A DNA stretch of 64,000 nt. Origin: a bacterium. Lineage in GTDB: Bacteria; Hinthialibacterota; Hinthialibacteria; OLB16. The stretch lies in contig JAJVIK010000006.1 in NCBI GenBank assembly GCA_022072055.1, forward strand, positions 62,001 through 126,000, given 5' to 3'. Below are positions 25,203-33,183 of this stretch, in pieces. The notes beneath the pieces are model-generated. The model searched no databases and had not been told where the DNA came from. It saw only the letters and a list, made by a program, of their open reading frames with translations. How positions within the stretch are numbered: position 1 is the stretch's first letter; each line of letters opens with the position of its first letter. A program made the position numbers and the translations under genes.

Positions 25203-26723
25203 ATGGATGTCCTCCTCATCCAACCTCCCACGGGATCTTACCGGCGCGATGACCGCTGCCAGTCGCGCGTGGAGGATCAGACCATCCAAGTTCATTTCCC
25301 ACCGATGGACCTGGCCCACCACGCCGCGGTCTTGGAGCGGGATGGCTTCGAGTGCGCCATTCGCGACTATTCGACCGCCGGGACTCCGGTCGGGCGCGCG
25401 CTTGAGGAGATCGGGGGAATCAGGCCCAAGATGGTCTTCTTCTCTTCAACTCAGCCGACCCAGGCCAACGACCTGGCTTTCGCTCAACGGATCAAAGACC
25501 TGCTCGGAGAGGTGACCGTGGTCCTGCGGGGCGAGTCGGTCACCTTCCAAGACCAGGTTATCCTTTCGGAGTATCCCCAGGTGGATTTCATCTTGCGAGG
25601 CGAGTCGGAGGAGACCCTATCGGAGCTGGCTTCGCTCCTGCTGAAAGCCAAACCGATTCCACTGGAGGAAATCGCCGGTCTCAGCTTTCGAGGGGGGGGA
25701 ATGACCATCCGAACCCCGGATCGACCGTTCATCAAGGACCTGAACCGTCTGCCTTGGCCCGCGCGTCACCTTCTGGACCAATCCCTTTACAGGAGTCCCG
25801 AAACAGGAAACACGATCACCACCCTGTACGCCGCGCGCGGGTGCCCCTACCCGTGCATCTTCTGCCCCGCTCCGCTCGCCTCCGGGCGCCCGGTGCGTCT
25901 CCGCGCGGTCAGCGACCTCCTCGCGGAAATCCGGCACTGTGTGGAGGAGTACGGCATCCGCGAATTCCTGTTTCATGGAGACACCTTCACCTATTCGCGC
26001 GAGTGGGTCCTGGAGCTCTGCCGGGCCATCGAGGAGGCGGGCCTCCGAATCCGCTGGGGGTGCAACAGCCGGGTGGACACCATCGACCCGGAAATGCTGC
26101 GCGCGATGAAACGCGCCGGGTGCTGGGTGATCGGGTTCGGGGTGGAAAGCGGGCACGAGGAAACCCTCAAGCGTGTCCGCAAGGCGGTCAAGCGAGAGAA
26201 GATCGTGGAGGCCTTCCGGATGTGCCGCGAGGCGGGGATCCGCTCCCACGCCTTCTTTGTGTTCGGTTTCCCGTGGGAGACCGAGGAGCACCTCGCGGCG
26301 GATCTGGTCCTCGCGCGGGAGATCGATCCGGACTTCTTCGATTTCAACATCGCCTATCCGCTCCCGGGCACCGAGCTGCTCGCGATGGTTCAAAACGAAA
26401 GCCTTTACCACGAGGAGCGTGTGGATCAGGGGGGGTACGCCGTTCCCGCCACTCGGACTCACGCCCTCTCGGCCGAGGAGCTGGACCGCTGGCGGCGCAA
26501 GGCTCTGCTTTCCCTCTATCTCCGCCCCTCCTACATCGCGCGCACCCTTTGGCTCGCCGGGTCTCCACGCAAGACATTCAACTACATTCGCGCGGGGGCG
26601 CGCCGCCTTCGCCAACTCCTCTCAAACCGCCGCTCCAGCCCGGTCATTGAGGAGTTCCCCGCCGACCCCGCCGAACCGCTTCCCCGCGCCTCGCTTCCGG
26701 AGGCAAAGGCCACGGGGGCATGA
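25203..26723 (+). CDS. B12-binding-type radical SAM protein (paralogue 3)
   Basis: 506 codons from ATG 25203, 11 nt after the lipoprotein stop. The N-terminus LLIQPPTGSYRRDDRCQ and the placing of the cluster cysteines at C214, C218 and C221 (ARGCPYPCIFC) are the same as in paralogue 1, showing recent common descent. FGVESGHEETLKRVRKAVK and FVFGFPWETEEHLAADLVL are core strands. The C-terminus (LYLRPSYIARTLWLAGSPRK) is shared, with an extra proline-rich tail of about 35 residues. Substrate unknown. Confidence 0.9.
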   Translation: MDVLLIQPPTGSYRRDDRCQSRVEDQTIQVHFPPMDLAHHAAVLERDGFECAIRDYSTAGTPVGRALEEIGGIRPKMVFFSSTQPTQANDLAFAQRIKDLLGEVTVVLRGESVTFQDQVILSEYPQVDFILRGESEETLSELASLLLKAKPIPLEEIAGLSFRGGGMTIRTPDRPFIKDLNRLPWPARHLLDQSLYRSPETGNTITTLYAARGCPYPCIFCPAPLASGRPVRLRAVSDLLAEIRHCVEEYGIREFLFHGDTFTYSREWVLELCRAIEEAGLRIRWGCNSRVDTIDPEMLRAMKRAGCWVIGFGVESGHEETLKRVRKAVKREKIVEAFRMCREAGIRSHAFFVFGFPWETEEHLAADLVLAREIDPDFFDFNIAYPLPGTELLAMVQNESLYHEERVDQGGYAVPATRTHALSAEELDRWRRKALLSLYLRPSYIARTLWLAGSPRKTFNYIRAGARRLRQLLSNRRSSPVIEEFPADPAEPLPRASLPEAKATGA

Positions 26724-26730
26724 GTGTCCC

Positions 26731-26749
26731 AACACGCCGATTGCGTGTT
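26731..26749. terminator. hairpin between convergent genes
   Basis: AACACGC (26731-26737) and GCGTGTT (26743-26749) pair perfectly around the 5-nt loop CGATT, in the 41-nt gap between the convergent radical SAM and hydrolase-like genes. There is no long T run on either side, so it would be a weak or Rho-assisted terminator. Confidence 0.5.
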
Positions 26750-26764
26750 TCCACGCTGGCGTTG

Positions 26765-27940
26765 TCAGTTCCTTCGTATCCGATAACGATGGACTGCGTA
26801 CGGCTCGAAGGCATCCTTCCAGCTCTGACCCGCGACCTCCAGTGACTTGCCTTCTCCGAGGACCTCGACGGCGCTGCCCTCGGGAACCCCCTCCAAGGTG
26901 AAGCTCGCTTCAGCCCGTTCTCCGTTCATCTCCACCGCAAAGACATACACGCTTTCCTGATGGACCTTCACCAACCTGCTCACCTCCGCTCCCGCTGGGT
27001 TTGACCGGACCTCAACCGTGGGAGGGGGAACCGTTGAACGGAGCACCGGGGCGAGTTCCTGAATCTGCTTGTTGAGCGCGGTCACAGCCGCGAGCATCTC
27101 GGAGTTCCTCAGGAGGGCGCTCGAGCTGAACTTCGGCTCCCACTCGTGGACAAAATAGATGATTCCGCTCGACCCGTGGATGATCGACATCCACACCTCG
27201 GCCTCCACTTGCTTGGGAGTGGGGCGGTTTCCGGTCTTGACCCCCGTGGTCTCAATCACATTCCAAACCAGACGATCCGGTCCCGCCCATTCGCGGAGTC
27301 GTTTGACCCCGCGCGCCACATAGGCAAGCTTCCCTTGGACCACCGGGTGCGAGTGCGCCACCGGGTAAATATCGAACGAGGCAATGTCGCATCCCTTGGC
27401 ATACTCGATGTAATCCTCCGGATGTCCGCTGCGCTCACCCCGTCCCCACCAGCCGTCCCAAGCGACCCCCTGCCCCAGGTTGAGAAGGATCGGGCGGCTC
27501 GGATCGGCGGACTTCATGCTTTGGTATTCACGGAGGATCTCCTCTGGGGGAATCGGGGAGCCATGTCCCAGGCCGCCGGGGCGGGGTTGGGCGTTGTCCG
27601 GCTCATCCCGATGCAACCACCCGACAATCGTGGACTTGTCCGCGTACCTCAGACCCATCTCGTTCTGAGGGCAGATCACCGGCATCTGGGCCAGCTTGAG
27701 CTGGTTGAGCTGCGCGAGGGTCGGCCCCTCCCACAGCCCCACATACAGGTTGATTCCCGCCGCCTTGTAGGCCTTGGCGTCCCTCGGATCCTGAAGCCAG
27801 ACTCCGATGGGGAAGGGGGCCGTGTCACAGGTGGGGCCGCCGGGCCAATGGGCATACAGCGAACGCGCGGCATCCGGGGGAGGTGAAACCTCCACGCCCG
27901 CGAGGAGCAACCCTGAAAGCAAGACACCGATTCCGACCAT
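26765..27940 (-). CDS. secreted glycoside-hydrolase-like (TIM barrel) protein
   Basis: 391 codons from ATG 27940; GGAGGT lies 11 nt upstream, and this start exposes a signal peptide (MVGIGVLLSGLLLAGVEVS). The mature part begins FPIGVWLQDPRDAKAYKAAG and continues with VGLWEGPTLAQLNQL, VGWLHRDEPDNAQPRPG and SFDIYPVAHSHPVVQG, the alternating strands and acidic residues of a TIM-barrel hydrolase. IYFVHEWEPKF may hold a catalytic acid. The last 90 residues look like a small beta domain. I cannot name the family. Confidence 0.65.
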   Translation of the reverse strand: MVGIGVLLSGLLLAGVEVSPPPDAARSLYAHWPGGPTCDTAPFPIGVWLQDPRDAKAYKAAGINLYVGLWEGPTLAQLNQLKLAQMPVICPQNEMGLRYADKSTIVGWLHRDEPDNAQPRPGGLGHGSPIPPEEILREYQSMKSADPSRPILLNLGQGVAWDGWWGRGERSGHPEDYIEYAKGCDIASFDIYPVAHSHPVVQGKLAYVARGVKRLREWAGPDRLVWNVIETTGVKTGNRPTPKQVEAEVWMSIIHGSSGIIYFVHEWEPKFSSSALLRNSEMLAAVTALNKQIQELAPVLRSTVPPPTVEVRSNPAGAEVSRLVKVHQESVYVFAVEMNGERAEASFTLEGVPEGSAVEVLGEGKSLEVAGQSWKDAFEPYAVHRYRIRRN

Positions 27941-28007
27941 ATGAAAAGTCCACCTCCCGCCGTGGGCCCCACAGGTTACCAAAGGAAGGCCGCTTTCCCC
28001 AGCGCGG

Positions 28008-28036
28008 TTGACCTCATTCTGTGGGGTGGCTACCGT
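28008..28036 (+). promoter_or_regulatory. possible promoter of the sialidase-like gene
   Basis: TTGACC (28008-28013), 17 nt, TACCGT (28031-28036). The -35 is good and the -10 weak (3 of 6). The same arrangement, TTGACA-17 nt-TACGGT, precedes the propeller gene at 30863. Confidence 0.3.
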
Positions 28037-28083
28037 TCCTGGGTGGATTTGCGGGGACCGAAAGCCAGCGGTGGAGGCGGATG

Positions 28084-29298
28084 ATGAGGAAGCTCCTGAG
28101 TGGACTATTCATGGCATGTCTATTTGCATTCCAAGCCTCGGCGGCGGAACCCTTGCACGAGGCCGAGTTCATCTTCGACCCGGCCGTGAAGAGCCATGGC
28201 CATGTCCATGCCTCCTGCATTGTCGAGTGCCCCAACGGCGATCTCCGGGCGGTGTGGTATGAGAACGGAGACCCGCTTCCGCCTCCCTATTTTTCCGCGC
28301 AGCAGGACAAGAACGACAATGTGCGCATCGGAGGATCCCGGCGGGGGAAAGACTCGGGGGCCTGGGAGGAGCCTTTCGTGATGGCCGACACCTTCGGCGT
28401 TTCCGACAACAACCCCTGCCTGGTGATCGACAAACAGGAGCGTTTGTGGCTGATCTACCCGACCCTCACCGGAGTTCCCAAATGGACCTGGGGCAGCGCG
28501 CTGATTCGATACCAGGTTTCTTCCGATTATCAAAAACCCGGCAAACCTGCATGGGAAGAGTCCGAAATCCTGATCCCCCGTGTCGAGGGTCTGGGACAGG
28601 TGCTTGAAAACACATTGAAGGCGGTCGAAGAGCAGGGTCTGATCCCCAAGGCGCGGATCGAGGAAATGCGCCGTGAGAGCGCGGAGGAGCTCAAGAACCC
28701 GCTCATCGAGCGGTTTGGATTCATGCCCCGCGCGCATCCGCTCGTCCGCTCGGATGGCGCGCTGCTATTACCGCTCTCCAACGAGAACTTTTCCGTGGCC
28801 GCAATGGCGATCACGAGTGACGGTGGTGCGACCTGGAGCTTCTCCAAACCGGTTCCGGAGGCGGGACTGACTCAGCCGACCGTGGTCGAGTTCCCGGATG
28901 GGAAGCTCTCCTCCTTTTTCAGGAACAGCCGTCCCCAGCATCGCATTCTGCGCAGCGATTCCGAGGATGGGGGACTCACCTGGTCGGCCCCGGCGCTCAC
29001 CGACCTTCTCCACCCGGGGGCCGGGATCGAGGCGCTCGTGCTGAAGAACGGACACCTTGTGATGATCTACAACGACAAGGAAGAGGGTCCCCGCGACCGT
29101 CTCGCGGTCTCGATCTCGGAGGATCGGGGGAAGACCTGGAAGTGGACACGTCACCTGGAGAACACCCCGGGCGGACGATTCGACTACCCCTCGATCATTC
29201 AAGCCAAGGATGGCTCCCTGCACGCGACCTACAGCTACAACCTGGAGACCATCAAGCATGTCCGATTCAATGAGGAGTGGGTGAAGACGGGGGAGTGA
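28084..29298 (+). CDS. secreted sialidase-like BNR-repeat protein
   Basis: 404 codons from ATG 28084 (GGAGG 6 nt upstream; the adjacent ATG at 28081 is possible). A signal peptide (MRKLLSGLFMACLFAFQASAA) precedes a six-bladed propeller. Three Asp-box repeats of the SxDxGxTW type are visible: ITSDGGATW, DSEDGGLTW and ISEDRGKTW. HASCIVECPNGDLRAVWYE and NNPCLVIDKQERLWLIYPTL are the strands that hold the arginines of sialidases and related exo-glycosidases. It is divergent from the hydrolase-like gene. The sugar cleaved is not predictable. Confidence 0.82.
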   Translation: MRKLLSGLFMACLFAFQASAAEPLHEAEFIFDPAVKSHGHVHASCIVECPNGDLRAVWYENGDPLPPPYFSAQQDKNDNVRIGGSRRGKDSGAWEEPFVMADTFGVSDNNPCLVIDKQERLWLIYPTLTGVPKWTWGSALIRYQVSSDYQKPGKPAWEESEILIPRVEGLGQVLENTLKAVEEQGLIPKARIEEMRRESAEELKNPLIERFGFMPRAHPLVRSDGALLLPLSNENFSVAAMAITSDGGATWSFSKPVPEAGLTQPTVVEFPDGKLSSFFRNSRPQHRILRSDSEDGGLTWSAPALTDLLHPGAGIEALVLKNGHLVMIYNDKEEGPRDRLAVSISEDRGKTWKWTRHLENTPGGRFDYPSIIQAKDGSLHATYSYNLETIKHVRFNEEWVKTGE

Positions 29299-29394
29299 TT
29301 CGTCCGGAGGACTTTAAGTCCCTTTATCTGTAGACAAGGTCTCCTTGCCCCCGCTACAGTCTCCCATCCATCCCCAATAGGAAGGGCCGCCCAC

Positions 29395-30633
29395 ATGCTC
29401 CACCTTGTTCTGCCGATCCTCCTCGCCGCGCTCTCATGCTTACCTCTGTCGTCCCATGCCGAATCCTCCATCACCTCGGACTGGCCCCAGTTTCTCGGTC
29501 CCAATCGGGACGGCATCTCTCCGGAAACGGGATGGAAAGCCGAATGGCCCGAGGAAGGACCGCCGATCCTCTGGAGGGCCGGCGTCGGCACCGGGTATTC
29601 CTCCGTGGCCGTGGTGGGAGAACGCGCTTACACGATGGGGAATGTGAGCGGCCAGGAGACAGTCTACTGCCTCGATGCAAACACGGGGGAAGTGGTCTGG
29701 AAGCACTCTTACCCCGCCGACCTCTACGCCTTGTACAACGATGGCGGCCCGGCCTGCACCCCGCTGATCGCCGGAGATTCGGTCTACACCCTCGGCCGCG
29801 GGGGCGTGGCGCTCCGTCTGAACCGAGAATCCGGGAAAGTCGAATGGCAGAAAAACCTCCCGAAGGAATTCTCGCTTGAGGTTGAGGACTTCGGCATCTC
29901 CTGCTCTCCGATGCTCGAGGGGGACCAATTGATCCTTGACCCCGGCGCGATGACGGCCCTGAAACGGACAGATGGCTCCCTGATCTGGAAGGCGCCCCCG
30001 GTCCCCCGCGCCTTCACCTCTCCCATGGCCTTCACCTTGGACGGGAAACGGTTGGGGGCGACCCTCAATGGGGATGGGCTGTGGGTCTTCGAGGTCGATT
30101 CCGGAAAAGAGGTCTGCCGTCACCCGTGGGAGACTTTTGACAGGACAAATTGCACGACACCCGTGGTGAGCGGCAACAAGGTGTTTGTCTCCTCCGGCTA
30201 TGATCGCGGCGGCGCGGTTCTGGAAATCGGCCTTGGGAAAGAACCGAAAGTGATCTGGGACAACCGTAACATGCGCAACCACTTCAATATCTCCGTGCTC
30301 TGGCGCGATCACCTCTATGGTTTTGATGGGAATGTGAATCGGGATAACCAAGGGCAGCTGCGGTGCGTTGATTTCAAAACGGGTGAGGCCGAGTGGACCG
30401 AGGACACCGTGGCGAAGGGGGGGCTGCTCATCTCCGACGGCAAGATTGTCGCGATCAGCGACAAGGGGGAGCTCACCATCGCCGAGGCCTCCCCGGAGGG
30501 TTTTAACCCGACGACACGCCTCCAGGTCCTGGGAGGGAAAACTTGGACCCCGCCCACTCTCGCCCGGGGGCGCATTTACTGCCGGAATTCCTCCGGAGAG
30601 ATCGCCTGCATCGATGTGCGAGCGAGAAATTGA
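29395..30633 (+). CDS. secreted PQQ-type beta-propeller protein (1)
   Basis: 412 codons with signal peptide MLHLVLPILLAALSCLPLSSHA. The start WPQFLGPNRDGISPETGW is characteristic of planctomycete-type PQQ-like propellers. Repeats with VYCLDANTGEVVWKHSY, ALRLNRESGKVEWQKNL and VFEVDSGKEVC show the AxDxxTGxxxW motif. Such proteins are named after PQQ dehydrogenases but generally lack the cofactor and catalytic residues; they are also related to BamB. First of three propeller genes in a row; its role is unknown, probably extracytoplasmic binding. Confidence 0.82.
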   Translation: MLHLVLPILLAALSCLPLSSHAESSITSDWPQFLGPNRDGISPETGWKAEWPEEGPPILWRAGVGTGYSSVAVVGERAYTMGNVSGQETVYCLDANTGEVVWKHSYPADLYALYNDGGPACTPLIAGDSVYTLGRGGVALRLNRESGKVEWQKNLPKEFSLEVEDFGISCSPMLEGDQLILDPGAMTALKRTDGSLIWKAPPVPRAFTSPMAFTLDGKRLGATLNGDGLWVFEVDSGKEVCRHPWETFDRTNCTTPVVSGNKVFVSSGYDRGGAVLEIGLGKEPKVIWDNRNMRNHFNISVLWRDHLYGFDGNVNRDNQGQLRCVDFKTGEAEWTEDTVAKGGLLISDGKIVAISDKGELTIAEASPEGFNPTTRLQVLGGKTWTPPTLARGRIYCRNSSGEIACIDVRARN

Positions 30634-30862
30634 ACCCTTCCCGGCTATTGACAGAGGGTGGGGTGGGGACTACGGTTTGAAATAAGTCTGAGATGGAACC
30701 GATCATCACCCAATTGCCCTGATTTCCTGACTTCCGGCCCCAAACCGCCCCGACCCAACCTTTCCCTGTCGAGGAGGGGCGTGCTTGTATTCAGGTCGGG
30801 GAACGATCAAAGGCCGTGGGTGCGCGGTTAACCCAGAGTGAACCAGGAAGAAGGGAAGTGGA
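30634..30862 (+). other. intergenic spacer with possible promoter
   Basis: 229 nt between two propeller genes. TTGACA (30648-30653), 17 nt and TACGGT (30671-30676) form a promoter-like pair with a weak -10. No small gene or hairpin with a T tract is evident in the remainder. Confidence 0.3.
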
Positions 30863-33151
30863 ATGAGCCTGTCACATCTTGCGGCTGTCTCCCTTGCGGT
30901 CCTCACCGCGCTATCTTCGCCCATGCTTGGGGTCTCCGCCCCGGAAGGCCAAGTCCAAGGGTGGACCAACTGGCGAGGTCCCAATCAGGATGGGGTCTCC
31001 TCGGAAACCGGGCTTCCGGACAGGATTGTGGTGGATGGGGAAAACCACCTCTGGTCTCATGACCTTCTTGGTCGTGGGACCCCGGTTCTGGCCAACGGGC
31101 GACTCTTCACCGGCGGGTATCGGGGCGAGGGACCGGACCTTCAGGAGGTTCTGGCGTGTCTCGATGCCGAAACCGGAAAACTGATCTGGGAGCATGGTTT
31201 CAACGATTTCCTGAGCGATATTGTCTACAACCGATACAGCATCGGCGCCCCCGTGGTGGACCGCTCCACGGGAAATGTCTATTACCTCACCGCCGCCGGA
31301 ATCTTCGCCTGCTTCTCTCCGGACGGAAGACCCGTTTGGGAAATCTCCATGATGGAGTCCTACGGTCGCCTGACCTTCCCGAACGGACGCACCGGCGCGC
31401 CGGTAATCGATGACGACCTCGTAATTGTCCATGCCATCACCAGCAACTGGGGCGCGGATGGTCCCGCGCGCGACCGTTTTTACGCCCTCGACAAGCTCAG
31501 CGGAAAGCTGGTGTGGGCCTCCACCCCGGGTGTGGGTCCTCAGGACAGCTCCTTCGCCACCCCGGTCCTCGCCCGGCAGAACGGGAAGCGAGTGCTGTAC
31601 TGCGGCACGGGCTGTGGAAACATTGTGTGTCTGAACGCCCGCACCGGGGATCCGCTCTGGAGGTATCAGGCCTCCAAGGGGGGGATCAATGCCTCCGTGG
31701 TCCTCCACAAGGACAAGGTGATCGCGATCCAGGATGCCGAGAACATCGATTCCGCCGAGGCGGGTCGAATGGCGGCGGTGAAGGTGGGGGCGGAACCCGC
31801 TCCGGACGAGACAGGTCCGAAGGTCCTGGACAAGTCCTATGAGGTCTGGCGCGCCCCTCTGGCGAATGTCTCCAGCTCGCCTGTTGTCGTGGGCGACCAT
31901 GTCTATGTGGTCACCTCGACCGGGGACCTGTGCGATGTGGACGGCAACACGGGCGAAATCCGCTGGAAGATGAAACTCGCCCCCAGCCAGTTGCACGCCT
32001 CCCCGCTATATGCAGATGGCAAGCTCTATGTCCCCATGCAGGATGGGACTCTCCACATCATCAGACCGGGCGACACCGGAGGGGAGGAGCTTTGCAGTGT
32101 TCAACTTGCCGGGGAATGCCTCGGCGCGCCGATTGTCTGGAACGGCAAGATCTATGTCCACACTCTCGGCAAGGTCTACTGCTTCGGTAAAAAAGGGGAA
32201 GGGAAGAACCTCCCCGAATTCCCCCCCCATGAGAAGGCCGCCCCATCCGGCGACCCCGCCCGCATTCAGGTTGTGCCCGCCGAAGTCCTCATGGCGCCGG
32301 GCCAGAGCCTGTCCTTTGAACTTCGGGCGCTGGACAAGAATGGCGCCTTCATCCGCAATCTCGAAAAGGCCGAATGGGCCTCCTTCATTCCCCCCACCGC
32401 CAAGGTGAAGGCAACGATGGATGGTCGCTTCGACGCTCAAGGCAACCTGGTCACCGCGGCCAACGCCAAGCTCTCCGCCGGAGCCTTCCAAGCGGTCGCG
32501 GAGGGCATTAAGGGAACCATTCGCGGCAGGGTCCTTCCGAACCTCCCCATCTCCGAGGATTTCGAGAGCTTCGAGATCAATGTCCCCCACGAAACCGAAC
32601 CGGGGGTCCGGTTCGCCTATCCCCCCCTGCCGTGGATCGGCGCGCGCTTCAAGTGGGAGGTCCGCGACCTCGATGGCAACAAGGCGCTCACGAAGACCCT
32701 CGATAACATCCTCTTCCAAAGGGCGATCACCTTCATCGGCCATCCCGAGATGAAGAACTACACGGTCGAGGCGGACTGCCTGACAGATGGCAACCGCCGC
32801 TCGATGTCGATCGTGGGGGTGATTAATCAGCGCTATATCATCGCCCTGGTCGGCAACTGGCAGCAGCTTGAGGTCAGCTCCAACCACGACCGGGTGAAGG
32901 TCGGAGTTCCCTTCAAGATCGCGCCGAAAACCTGGTATCGTTTGAAGACCCGAGTGGACCTCGCCGAGGATGGCTCCGGCGTGGTGCGCGCCAAGGCGTG
33001 GCCGCGCGGCGAATCCGAGCCGGAGACATGGACCATCGAGGTCCCCCACAAAAACGCCCACCAGCATGGCGCGCCGGGAGTCTATGGCTTCGCGCTCCAG
33101 AGCAAAAACCGGGTCTATATCGACAATGTGCTGGTTACACCCAACAATTGA
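30863..33151 (+). CDS. secreted PQQ-type beta-propeller with C-terminal lectin-like domain (2)
   Basis: 762 codons, signal peptide MSLSHLAAVSLAVLTALSS. The propeller (about residues 30-440) opens with WTNWRGPNQDGVSSETGL and has ACLDAETGKLIWEHGF, YALDKLSGKLVWAS and CLNARTGDPLWRYQ. A linker around 460-560 (PAEVLMAPGQSLSFELRALD) resembles an immunoglobulin-like domain. The last 180 residues (TVEADCLTDGNRRSMSIVGV; GVYGFALQSKNRVYIDNVLV) look like a concanavalin/LamG-type jelly roll, suggesting carbohydrate binding. A three-part architecture that differs from its two neighbours. Confidence 0.8.
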   Translation: MSLSHLAAVSLAVLTALSSPMLGVSAPEGQVQGWTNWRGPNQDGVSSETGLPDRIVVDGENHLWSHDLLGRGTPVLANGRLFTGGYRGEGPDLQEVLACLDAETGKLIWEHGFNDFLSDIVYNRYSIGAPVVDRSTGNVYYLTAAGIFACFSPDGRPVWEISMMESYGRLTFPNGRTGAPVIDDDLVIVHAITSNWGADGPARDRFYALDKLSGKLVWASTPGVGPQDSSFATPVLARQNGKRVLYCGTGCGNIVCLNARTGDPLWRYQASKGGINASVVLHKDKVIAIQDAENIDSAEAGRMAAVKVGAEPAPDETGPKVLDKSYEVWRAPLANVSSSPVVVGDHVYVVTSTGDLCDVDGNTGEIRWKMKLAPSQLHASPLYADGKLYVPMQDGTLHIIRPGDTGGEELCSVQLAGECLGAPIVWNGKIYVHTLGKVYCFGKKGEGKNLPEFPPHEKAAPSGDPARIQVVPAEVLMAPGQSLSFELRALDKNGAFIRNLEKAEWASFIPPTAKVKATMDGRFDAQGNLVTAANAKLSAGAFQAVAEGIKGTIRGRVLPNLPISEDFESFEINVPHETEPGVRFAYPPLPWIGARFKWEVRDLDGNKALTKTLDNILFQRAITFIGHPEMKNYTVEADCLTDGNRRSMSIVGVINQRYIIALVGNWQQLEVSSNHDRVKVGVPFKIAPKTWYRLKTRVDLAEDGSGVVRAKAWPRGESEPETWTIEVPHKNAHQHGAPGVYGFALQSKNRVYIDNVLVTPNN

Positions 33152-33183
33152 GACCTTACACCGCAGGGAAAGGAAACCCGCTG

